Positions 1 through 6,255 of a DNA stretch of 14,222 nucleotides are shown here, one piece after another. This DNA is from Candidatus Bathyarchaeota archaeon. Lineage in GTDB: Archaea > Thermoproteota > Bathyarchaeia > TCS64. The DNA lies in the NCBI GenBank assembly GCA_030669135.1, contig DAOVEE010000028.1:1-14222 (forward strand), in the 5' to 3' direction. Under the pieces are notes generated by a model. It did not search any database, was not told the DNA's origin, and saw only the letters and a list, made by a program, of their open reading frames with translations. Position numbers and translations under genes: made by a program. Numbering within the stretch: the stretch's first letter is position 1; the number at the start of each line of letters is the position of its first letter.

Positions 1-1
1 C

Positions 2-280
2 GGGGGCGCCGTCCTTGACCCGGAGAACGCCGAGGCCCTGAGGAGTAACTCAGTGCTCATCCTCCTCACTGCGTCCATCGACGAGATCGTGGAGAGGACG
101 AGGGACAGCGACGAGAGGCCGCTGCTCAACGTCGACGACGCGCGAGTCGAGGCCGAGGCCCTGCTGAGGGAGAGGATGTCCCGATACCTCGAGGCCGCTG
201 ACCTAGTAATAGACACCACAGGGGCGTCGCCAACGCAGCTAGCGGCCGAGATAGTCGCAGCGCTGGGGGGGTCGACGTGA
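2..280 (+). CDS. aroK: Shikimate kinase, P-loop (AroK) type, C-terminal part
   Basis: Only the last 92 residues lie in the window; the 5' end is cut off. The reading frame runs open from base 2, beginning GGAVLDPENAEALR, the region just after the shikimate-binding GGG loop of AroK proteins. It continues with the lid arginine in the ERPLL motif (about residues 36-40 of the fragment) and the R-x3-Y-x4-ADLVIDT C-terminal signature. The enzyme phosphorylates shikimate with ATP in the cytoplasm, feeding the AroA reaction next door. Most archaea use an unrelated GHMP-family shikimate kinase, so this bacterial-type form is noteworthy. Its stop overlaps the aroA start by four bases (GTGA), implying coupled translation. 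A GTG at 53 is only an internal codon, since the family homology extends upstream of it. Whether the full protein is free-standing or fused to shikimate dehydrogenase cannot be seen. Confidence 0.9.
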   Translation, partial: GGAVLDPENAEALRSNSVLILLTASIDEIVERTRDSDERPLLNVDDARVEAEALLRERMSRYLEAADLVIDTTGASPTQLAAEIVAALGGST

Positions 281-1551
281 AGGCCCAAATTGGCCCATCT
301 CAGGCGAAAGGCCGGGTCGAAGCGCCTTCCTCGAAGAGCATGACGCACAGGATAACGATCCTAGGCGCGCTCGCCGAGAGAAAAACGACGATAAAACGCC
401 CCCTAATATGCGACGACACATTGGCGACGCTGAACGCGGTGAAGATGCTAGGCGCCAAGACGAAAACCAGTGAAGACGAATGGATCGTCGAGGGAGGCAG
501 CCTCACGGCGCCGAGTGAAGCCATATACTGCGGCGAGTCAGGGACCACCATCAGGTTGATGACGGCCGTCTGCGCCCTCGCGGATGGCTGCGTAACGTTG
601 ACGGCGGGCCCCTCTCTGTCAAGGAGACCCATGGAGCCCCTGCTGGATGCCCTCAGCAGCCTAAGCGTCGATGTCCACGGCGAGGCCGGTTACCCGCCCA
701 TCACCGTATGCGGGAAGGGAGGGATCAGCGGCGGAGAGACGATGCTTCCCGGCCACGTGAGTTCGCAGTTCGTGTCGGCGTTGCTGTTGGTTGCCCCGAT
801 GATGAGGAGCCCCCTCACAATAAGGGTCACCACGCCTCTGCAGTCCTGGCCCTACGTCAGGATGACCATGGACGCCATGGAGTCCTTCGGGGTGAAGGCC
901 TCGGCGTCCCGTGGGAGGGACGTGTTCACCGCGCCCACCGGGAAGTACAGGGCCTCAAAGGTGAACGTCGAGGGGGACTGGTCGTCGGCGTCCTACCTCT
1001 TGACTGCCGGCGCCGTCGGCGGAGAGGTAACCGTTGGGAACCTAGATACTGGGAGCAGCCAAGCCGACACCGCGATATTAGACATACTGTCTAGGATGGG
1101 GGCCGAGTTGACCGTCAGAGGTAACGAGGTGACCTGCAGCAGGAGCCAACTGAAGGCGGTGAACGTCGACCTCTCGGACTGCCCTGACCTGTTCCCCATG
1201 GTCTCGGCGCTCTGCAGCGTGGCGGAGGGGACCAGCGTGCTCACCGGTCTGGGAAGGCTCAGGCTGAAGGAGTCGGATAGGGTGGCGGCCATGGTCGAGG
1301 GGCTGAAGAGGATGGGCGCCGAGGTGGCTGAGGACAGGGTCTCAGTCAGGATCACCGGAGGAACGGTGAGGGGAGCCGAGTTGAACCCATATAACGACCA
1401 CCGGATAGCCATGAGCCTGGGAGTCCTAGCCTTAGCGGCGGAGGGAGATACAACGATCCTCGACGCCGGGTGCGTCAACAAGTCCTACCCCGGCTTCTGG
1501 GATCACCTCGAAAGACTCGGCGTAAACGTTAGGAGTATAGAAGATGAGTAA
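277..1551 (+). CDS. aroA: 3-phosphoshikimate 1-carboxyvinyltransferase (EPSP synthase)
   Basis: This 424-residue protein has the normal family length. It transfers the enolpyruvyl group of PEP to shikimate 3-phosphate, the sixth shikimate-pathway step. Visible motifs are SKSMTHR with Lys20 (substrate binding), GESGTTIRLM at about 86-95 (PEP loop, with GESGTT in place of the GNAGTA seen in E. coli), SLSRRPMEPL, the catalytic Asp304 in CPDLFP, LRLKESDR with Glu332, NDHRIAM, and the terminal NKSYPGFW. The GTG start at 277 is chosen because it overlaps the aroK stop by four bases and gives an N-terminus of the expected spacing to Lys20. The 3' end overlaps aroC by eight bases. The GESGTT loop resembles many archaeal and Gram-positive enzymes; I cannot say from this whether the enzyme is glyphosate sensitive. 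Confidence 0.97.
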   Translation: MKAQIGPSQAKGRVEAPSSKSMTHRITILGALAERKTTIKRPLICDDTLATLNAVKMLGAKTKTSEDEWIVEGGSLTAPSEAIYCGESGTTIRLMTAVCALADGCVTLTAGPSLSRRPMEPLLDALSSLSVDVHGEAGYPPITVCGKGGISGGETMLPGHVSSQFVSALLLVAPMMRSPLTIRVTTPLQSWPYVRMTMDAMESFGVKASASRGRDVFTAPTGKYRASKVNVEGDWSSASYLLTAGAVGGEVTVGNLDTGSSQADTAILDILSRMGAELTVRGNEVTCSRSQLKAVNVDLSDCPDLFPMVSALCSVAEGTSVLTGLGRLRLKESDRVAAMVEGLKRMGAEVAEDRVSVRITGGTVRGAELNPYNDHRIAMSLGVLALAAEGDTTILDAGCVNKSYPGFWDHLERLGVNVRSIEDE

Positions 1552-2641
1552 CACAATCGGTAGAATGTACAGGGTCACGAGCTTCGGGGAGAGCCACGGC
1601 AGATGTGTGGGCGTCGTAGTAGATGGGTGCCCAGCCGGCCACAGGCTCGACCTAGAGCACGTGCAGGCTGAGCTGGACCGCAGAAGGCCGGGGCAGAGCA
1701 GCGTTTCCACCACGCGTAGAGAGGATGACAAAGTTGAGGTCCTTTCGGGGGTGTTCAACGGCGTCACCACCGGGGCCCCCATCTGCATGCTCATATGGAA
1801 CCGGGACAAGGACTCCACGAGGTACGAGAAGCACAGGTGGACGCCGCGGCCCGGGCACGCAGACTACACGGCGGAGAAGAGGTATGGCGGCCACCAAGAC
1901 TATAGGGGCGGGGGACGGTTCTCAGGCAGGATCACGGCAGGCTATGTTATGGCGGGCGCCCTCGCGAAGCAGGTTCTCGCCGCCACCCACGGGATCGAGG
2001 TCCTCGGGTACACGAGCCAGATAGACTTGACAGCGGCCCCTGACGTGTCACTCGACCAGGTGAGAGAGAGCACGGAGAGGAACCCGGTCCGATGCCCGGA
2101 CCCTGACACGGCCAGAGAGATGGAAAGAAACATACTGAAGGCGCGGGATGAGAGGGACAGCCTGGGCGGGGCCGTGAAATGCGTCGTGCTAAACGTCCCT
2201 CCCGGCGTGGGCCAGCCCGTCTTCGACACCCTCGAGGGAGACTTAGCCAAGGCTCTCTTCGGCGTCCCGGCGGTGAAGGCCGTCGAGTTCGGCGCCGGCA
2301 CGGCGCTGGCATCGATGAGGGGGTCGGAGAGCAACGACCCCTATAGGATTGTGGGGGGCAGGGTGGAGACGGGGTCAAACAACATGGGGGGCGTGCTGGG
2401 TGGAGTCTCCACCGGCGCCCTCATCGAGTTCACCGTCACGTTCAAGCCCACCCCTAGCGTATCCAGGCCTCAGCAGACGGTCGACCTCAAGACGTTGAAG
2501 GAGACTACCATAACCATAGAGGGAAGGCACGACCCATGCATAGTGCCAAGGGCGGTACCCGTCGTGGAGGGCGTGGTGGCCATGGTGATCCTCGACCACA
2601 TGATGCAGAGAGGACACGTTAGACAGGTTCTAGGTGAATAG
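1544..2641 (+). CDS. aroC: Chorismate synthase
   Basis: A 365-residue FMN-dependent lyase that removes phosphate from EPSP to make chorismate, the branch point for the aromatic amino acids. The three family signatures are present: SFGESHG near the N-terminus with His18, RRRPGQSS at about 47-54, and RPGHADYT with His105 followed by GGGRFSGR. His18 and His105 correspond to the two histidines that protonate flavin and phosphate in characterised enzymes. The ATG start lies inside the last codons of aroA (eight-base overlap), consistent with coupled translation. The gene ends one base before the preferred start of chorismate mutase. No flavin reductase is seen nearby, so the protein must rely on reduced FMN from elsewhere, as monofunctional chorismate synthases do. 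Confidence 0.97.
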   Translation: MSNTIGRMYRVTSFGESHGRCVGVVVDGCPAGHRLDLEHVQAELDRRRPGQSSVSTTRREDDKVEVLSGVFNGVTTGAPICMLIWNRDKDSTRYEKHRWTPRPGHADYTAEKRYGGHQDYRGGGRFSGRITAGYVMAGALAKQVLAATHGIEVLGYTSQIDLTAAPDVSLDQVRESTERNPVRCPDPDTAREMERNILKARDERDSLGGAVKCVVLNVPPGVGQPVFDTLEGDLAKALFGVPAVKAVEFGAGTALASMRGSESNDPYRIVGGRVETGSNNMGGVLGGVSTGALIEFTVTFKPTPSVSRPQQTVDLKTLKETTITIEGRHDPCIVPRAVPVVEGVVAMVILDHMMQRGHVRQVLGE

Positions 2642-2642
2642 G

Positions 2643-2921
2643 ATGAGCTACACGGAGAAGATGGGCCCGCTGAGGGACGAGATCAACAGGCTCAACGAGG
2701 AGATACTGGAGAAGATAAGTGAACGCGTAAGAGTCGCGCTCAGGATAGGCGAGGTGAAGAAGAGGCACGGAATGCCCGTAGTAGACCGTGCACGGGAGGA
2801 GGCCGTCCTAAACCACGTGGAAAGCCTCGCCGCTGACCACGGCCTGAACCCGGAAGGCCTACGACGGGTGTTCAGGGAGATCATCGACCTCTGCGTCAAG
2901 GCCGAGGAGGAACACGGATGA
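2643..2921 (+). CDS. Chorismate mutase, AroQ type, monofunctional
   Basis: A 92-residue all-helical protein that rearranges chorismate to prephenate. Numbered from the ATG at 2643, the active-site residues fall at the same positions as in the E. coli P-protein mutase domain: Arg11, Arg28, Lys39, Asp48, Arg51 and Glu52. The residue matching E. coli Gln88 is Glu88 here; the yeast enzyme also has Glu at this site. An in-frame GTG at 2634 would give 95 residues, but the ATG is preferred because GGTGA (2633-2637) sits five bases upstream as a ribosome binding site and the residue register then matches the family. The gene starts one base after the aroC stop and overlaps the prephenate dehydratase start by four bases (ATGA). 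Unlike in many bacteria it is not fused to PheA or TyrA. Confidence 0.93.
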   Translation: MSYTEKMGPLRDEINRLNEEILEKISERVRVALRIGEVKKRHGMPVVDRAREEAVLNHVESLAADHGLNPEGLRRVFREIIDLCVKAEEEHG

Positions 2922-3733
2922 GGGTGGCGTTCCAAGGGGAGCGAGGCGCCTACAGCGAGGAGGCGATAATGGCTCACTGGGGCGAAGCCGCCGAGCCGCT
3001 GCCCCGCCCCTACCTGCCCGACGTCTTCGACGCAGTCGAGAAGGGAGACGCAGACCTAGGGCTCGTACCCGTGGAGAACAGCATAGAGGGGAGCATAGTC
3101 AGGACCTTCGACCTCCTAAACGAGCGCACCCTGAGGGCCCAGGGCGAGACCGTTCTCAGGATAGTCCACTGCCTCGTAGCCAACCCCGGCGTCGAGGCCG
3201 GGGACGTGAAGAGGGTCTACAGTCACCCCCAGGCCCTGGGGCAGAGCAGGGAGTACCTGGAGCGGAGAGGCCTCGAGCCCGTCGGGGCATACGACACGGC
3301 TGGGAGCGTCAAGATGATCAAGGAGCAGGGTCTCACGGACGCCGCTGCCATCGCGAGCCAGCGAGCCGCCGAGGTGTATGGCATGAACGTTCTTGAGAAG
3401 GGGATCGAGACCCATAAGGAGAACTACACCAGGTTCCTCGTCATCGGCAGGGATGAGCCTGAGCCGACCGGCACTGACAAGACCAGCCTGGCGTTCGTCG
3501 TGGAGCATAGGCCAGGCACTCTCGTCAAGGCCCTCAACGCCCTGTCCACTAGAGGCATAAACCTGTGCAAGATAGAGTCGAGGCCCCTCGTTGGGACGCC
3601 GTGGGAGTACATCTTCTTCATCGACTTCCACGGCCATGTGAAGGACCCCGAGGTCGCCAAGGCCTTCGAAGAACTCCATGGACAGACGAGGTACATCAAG
3701 CACCTAGGTTCCTACTCTCGTTTCATGGGGTAG
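2918..3733 (+). CDS. pheA: Prephenate dehydratase with C-terminal ACT domain
   Basis: A 271-residue enzyme that decarboxylates and dehydrates prephenate to phenylpyruvate, the committed step to phenylalanine. The catalytic domain (about 1-180) opens with VAFQGERGAYSEEA and contains VPVENSIEGSI, YSHPQALGQSREYL and the TRF motif, whose catalytic Thr is residue 171. The ACT domain (about 187-271) carries RPGTLVKAL and ESRPLVGTPWEY, matching the phenylalanine-binding GALxxL and ESRP motifs of feedback-inhibited enzymes, so end-product inhibition by Phe is likely. The ATG start overlaps the chorismate mutase stop by four bases. It has no chorismate mutase domain, that activity being supplied by the preceding gene. 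A 64-base gap separates it from the tyrA-like gene. Confidence 0.96.
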   Translation: MRVAFQGERGAYSEEAIMAHWGEAAEPLPRPYLPDVFDAVEKGDADLGLVPVENSIEGSIVRTFDLLNERTLRAQGETVLRIVHCLVANPGVEAGDVKRVYSHPQALGQSREYLERRGLEPVGAYDTAGSVKMIKEQGLTDAAAIASQRAAEVYGMNVLEKGIETHKENYTRFLVIGRDEPEPTGTDKTSLAFVVEHRPGTLVKALNALSTRGINLCKIESRPLVGTPWEYIFFIDFHGHVKDPEVAKAFEELHGQTRYIKHLGSYSRFMG

Positions 3734-3760
3734 CTTGGGGTAGGCGGGCCTGCCCTAAAC

Positions 3761-3770
3761 CGTAAAATAC
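3761..3770 (+). promoter_or_regulatory. Weak TATA-like element before tyrA
   Basis: The only AT-rich stretch (CGTAAAATAC) in the 64-base gap between pheA and the prephenate dehydrogenase gene. It is centred about 32 bases upstream of the TTG start. It could drive a short-leader transcript, but the match is weak and tyrA may simply be read through from the upstream operon. Confidence 0.3.
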
Positions 3771-3797
3771 CTCGTCGCAGCAACAGCCTCGTCTAAG

Positions 3798-4640
3798 TTG
3801 AAGGCAGCTGTCATCGGCGCCGAGGGGAAGATGGGGCGGTGGCTTGTCCACCATCTGGCCGGCCAAGGATACACGGTACACCCGGTAGACCTGAGACGGG
3901 GGGAGGGAGAGAGGAAGCTGTGGACCGCGGACCTAGTGGTGGTCTCAGTGCCGATTCGGACCACGCCGGAGGTCCTGTATGAGGCCTCCAGCCACATGAA
4001 GCCGGGGGCCGTCCTAGCGGAGATTGCTTCTCTCAAGGAGGGTGTCGTGGAGCCGCTCAGGGCGTCCGCCGATAAGGGGCTCGTCCCTCTATGCGTGCAC
4101 CCTATGTTCGGCCCATCGACCAAGAGACTGGACAACAAGGCGGTGGTCCTAGTCCCGCTGGTGGACCCGAGGCGTGAGGCGGAGCTCGCCGAGAGCCTCT
4201 TCCCCGGCGCCGATCTGGTCGCCGTGGACGCTGAGGCCCACGACAAGTACATGATAGCCGCACTCTCGCTGCCGTACCTCATCAACATGGCCTTCGCCAA
4301 GGCCCTGAAGGGTACGGACCTTGAGAAGCTGCGGAGGCTCGGGGGCACCACGTACACCCTTCAGTATATTCTCGCTCAGAGCGTCGTATCGGAGAAGACG
4401 GAGCTCGTAGGGTCCCTTCTGTCCCAGAACAGGCACCTGAACGGGGTGCGGAAGGTGTTCCTAGAGGCGATGAACCAGATGGCGGAGTCGGTGAAGGAGG
4501 GGAGGTTCACAGAGGCCCACGCAGAGATACGATGCATATTGGAGACCGACCCGTCTTACCCCTACGCCGACGAGAGCCGTCGACGAGCGTATGACGCCGT
4601 CAAGGATCACGGCTTTAAAAACATGGGCAGCCATGATTAA
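3798..4640 (+). CDS. tyrA: Prephenate dehydrogenase
   Basis: A 280-residue NAD(P)-dependent enzyme that oxidatively decarboxylates prephenate to 4-hydroxyphenylpyruvate for tyrosine. The Rossmann fold starts at the very N-terminus with VIGAEGKMGRW (a GxxGxMG dinucleotide loop). The catalytic His101 lies in HPMFGPST, a hallmark of the TyrA family, and the remainder is the helical dimerisation domain. The start is TTG: the frame is closed by a stop at 3756, no ATG or GTG lies between, and the first internal ATG would delete the nucleotide-binding loop. There is no ACT domain, so direct Tyr feedback is not evident. It follows pheA by 64 bases and ends three bases before a threonine-dehydratase-like gene. 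Arogenate cannot be excluded as substrate by sequence alone. Confidence 0.9.
   Translation: MKAAVIGAEGKMGRWLVHHLAGQGYTVHPVDLRRGEGERKLWTADLVVVSVPIRTTPEVLYEASSHMKPGAVLAEIASLKEGVVEPLRASADKGLVPLCVHPMFGPSTKRLDNKAVVLVPLVDPRREAELAESLFPGADLVAVDAEAHDKYMIAALSLPYLINMAFAKALKGTDLEKLRRLGGTTYTLQYILAQSVVSEKTELVGSLLSQNRHLNGVRKVFLEAMNQMAESVKEGRFTEAHAEIRCILETDPSYPYADESRRRAYDAVKDHGFKNMGSHD
4613..4620 (+). promoter_or_regulatory. TATA box inside the tyrA 3' end
   Basis: CTTTAAAA stands out in the GC-rich coding sequence. Its centre is about 27 bases before the ATG at 4644, the spacing expected of an archaeal promoter that makes a leaderless mRNA. It lies within the last codons of tyrA, giving the downstream gene an independent promoter. 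Confidence 0.5.
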
Positions 4641-4643
4641 CCC

Positions 4644-5591
4644 ATGATAAAGCTAAGCGACGTGTACGCCGCGAGGAGGAGAGTGTCCAAGTGGGCGAGG
4701 AGGACGCCCATGGAGCACTCCCCCGGCCTCAGCGGCGTCTGCGGCGGCGACGTGTGGCTCAAGCTGGAGAACCAGCAGATCACGGGCAGCTTCAAGATAA
4801 GGGGGGCCACCAACAAGATACTTCTGCTCTCGGAGGAGGAGCGAAACAGGGGCGTCGTGACGGCTTCCTCCGGTAACCACGCCCAGGGAGTGGGCTACGC
4901 GGCGCGTGAGCTAGGCGTCACAGCCACGGTAGTTGTGCCGGAGCGTACGCCGACCGTAAAGATCGACGCCATAAGGAGGTACGGCGTGGAGCTGATAATC
5001 GAGGGAGACGAGTACATGGACTCCGAGCGCCTGGCGAGACGCATAGAGAGGGAGGAGGGGAAGACCTTCGTCTCGGCCTACAACGACATCGAGCTCATCA
5101 TGGGTCAGGCCACCGTCGGCCTGGAGATGGTGGAGGACGCCCCGGACCTCGACGCCGTCCTCGTCCCCGTAGGCGGCGGAGGCCTGGCGTCTGGCGTCGC
5201 CTCGGTCTTCAAGCAGGTGGGAGATGCGGAGGTGATAGGCTTCCAGTCCGTGGCGAGCCCCGTGATGTACGAGTGCGTCAAGCGGGGCGAGATATTCGAC
5301 ATGCCCCTAGAGGACTCCGTGGCCGAGGGCCTGCACGGCGGACTGGAGCAAGGCAGCGTCTCCTTCGACATCTGCAGGGAGCTCATAGACGACTGGGTGA
5401 TCCTGGAGGAGGAGGACATACTGGCAGCCATACGCTACATGCTGCACGAGCAACATATGCTCGTCGAGGGCGCCGCCGCCGTGGGGCCCGCGGCCATATT
5501 GACTCACCCGGAGCGTTTCAAGAACAAGAAGGTAGGCGTCGTGATAAGCGGTGGGAACCTCTCGGCGGAGATACTTAGGAAAGTCGTTTAG
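4644..5591 (+). CDS. Threonine dehydratase-like PLP enzyme (fold type II)
   Basis: A 315-residue member of the threonine ammonia-lyase / serine racemase group. Pyridoxal phosphate would bind Lys51 in GSFKIRGA. The substrate loop SSGNHAQG is at 75-82, the phosphate-binding GGGGL at 177-181, and VISGGNLS near the C-terminus closes the site. The likely reaction is deamination of threonine (and serine) to 2-oxobutyrate (or pyruvate), the first step towards isoleucine or a catabolic route. The protein ends after the catalytic domain: the C-terminal ACT regulatory domain of biosynthetic IlvA is absent, so allosteric isoleucine inhibition of that type is not expected. The ATG is three bases after the tyrA stop, with its own TATA box at 4613. 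The stop overlaps that of a small minus-strand gene in a TTAG. Serine racemase is a possible alternative. Confidence 0.85.
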   Translation: MIKLSDVYAARRRVSKWARRTPMEHSPGLSGVCGGDVWLKLENQQITGSFKIRGATNKILLLSEEERNRGVVTASSGNHAQGVGYAARELGVTATVVVPERTPTVKIDAIRRYGVELIIEGDEYMDSERLARRIEREEGKTFVSAYNDIELIMGQATVGLEMVEDAPDLDAVLVPVGGGGLASGVASVFKQVGDAEVIGFQSVASPVMYECVKRGEIFDMPLEDSVAEGLHGGLEQGSVSFDICRELIDDWVILEEEDILAAIRYMLHEQHMLVEGAAAVGPAAILTHPERFKNKKVGVVISGGNLSAEILRKVV

Positions 5592-5704
5592 CCCTCCCTC
5601 TTCTTCAGGTGCTCCCTTATTTCCTTCAGCGTAACCAGTATCTCCCTGTTGACATCCTCGGGGCTGAGCAGCTCGTAGTTAGAGTTCAGCTCGATGGTCG
5701 TCAC
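5588..5704 (-). CDS. Small hypothetical protein, 38 residues
   Basis: A short minus-strand frame from a GTG at 5704 to a TAA at 5588-5590, reading MTTIELNSNYELLSPEDVNR and then a Lys/Glu-rich amphipathic helix (REILVTLKEIREHLKKREG). I recognise no family. Three things support it as a real gene. It occupies an otherwise unexplained 202-base gap. A TATA box (5757-5764, TATAAAAG in this direction) lies about 56 bases upstream of the GTG, predicting a leader of roughly 30 bases with a GGGG stretch just before the start. Its stop also overlaps the upstream plus-strand gene in TTAG, exactly like the other two convergent pairs here. The open frame continues upstream of the GTG to 5745 and would add a CC-containing segment if a non-standard start were used. 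It could be the remnant of a longer gene. Confidence 0.5.
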   Translation of the reverse strand: MTTIELNSNYELLSPEDVNREILVTLKEIREHLKKREG

Positions 5705-5756
5705 ATGTGCCCCAAGATCTGTCTTGGAGCCGCAACAAGGGTTTGGTTAATCAATC

Positions 5757-5764
5757 TTTTATAC
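5757..5764. promoter_or_regulatory. Shared TATA element between small ORF and AOR operon
   Basis: TTTTATAC on the plus strand (GTATAAAA on the minus strand) lies in the only AT-rich patch of the intergenic region. Read rightwards, the expected transcription start is near 5787, about seven bases before the TTG of the ferredoxin gene. Read leftwards, the start is near 5733, about 30 bases before the GTG of the 38-residue ORF. The rightward fit is the better one. Confidence 0.55.
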
Positions 5765-5793
5765 ACCAGATAAGCCTCTATGAGCGATAAACC

Positions 5794-6255
5794 TTGAAGC
5801 GCATCACCGTGGACGCGGGGAGGTGCGCCGGCTGCCGTCAATGCGAAATGGTCTGCAGCTTCCACCACACCAAAAAGTTCAGCCCGGAGACCTCAAGGGT
5901 GACGGTGATAAAGGATGACAGACTTGGACTAGACTACCCGCTGATGTGCCGCCAGTGCAGCGACTGCCCACCCCTGAAGGCCTGCCCAACCCAAGCCATA
6001 AACAGAGAAGGAGGCTCCATCACGGTGGACTGGCAGGCATGCATCGGCTGCGGCGTATGCGTCGAAGAATGCCGCTACGACGCTGTAAAGCTACATGACG
6101 GTAAAGCCCTGATATGTGATCTCTGCGGCGGCGACCCCCAGTGTGTGGCCAGGTGCCCCACGGGGGCGCTGGATTACTCAGAAGCCCCAGAGTTCAGTGA
6201 GACGCCGTGGGACGCCTTCAACAGGCTGAAAGAGGAGTGGGGCATACATGGCTAA
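5794..6255 (+). CDS. Four-cluster [4Fe-4S] ferredoxin subunit of AOR
   Basis: A 153-residue protein with sixteen cysteines in four groups: 11/14/17/21, 52/55/58/64, 83/86/89/93 and 108/111/117/121. This is the pattern of four-cluster electron-transfer subunits such as HycB, DmsB and the AorA subunit of Aromatoleum aldehyde oxidoreductase. It probably carries electrons from the tungsten enzyme encoded next to ferredoxin or another acceptor. The start is TTG: an in-frame stop lies just upstream (5788-5790), and the next internal ATG (residue 19) would remove most ligands of the first cluster. No Tat or Sec signal is seen, so the complex should be cytoplasmic. Its last eight bases overlap the AOR start, strong evidence for coupled expression and a stable complex. 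There is no FAD subunit (AorC-like) in the window. Confidence 0.88.
   Translation: MKRITVDAGRCAGCRQCEMVCSFHHTKKFSPETSRVTVIKDDRLGLDYPLMCRQCSDCPPLKACPTQAINREGGSITVDWQACIGCGVCVEECRYDAVKLHDGKALICDLCGGDPQCVARCPTGALDYSEAPEFSETPWDAFNRLKEEWGIHG

Noticed and set aside
2634..2642. GTG at 2634 as the chorismate mutase start
   Set aside because: It would overlap the putative ribosome binding site and shift the active-site register; ATG 2643 fits both better.
3184..3203. Inverted repeat CCCCGGC-n6-GCCGGGG
   Set aside because: Seven-base arms inside the prephenate dehydratase coding region, with no T-run. It is readily explained by GC-rich codons and is not a terminator.
3116..3703. A 195-codon minus-strand open frame opposite prephenate dehydratase
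   Set aside because: The plus-strand frame is an unambiguous prephenate dehydratase. The antisense product is low-complexity shadow sequence.
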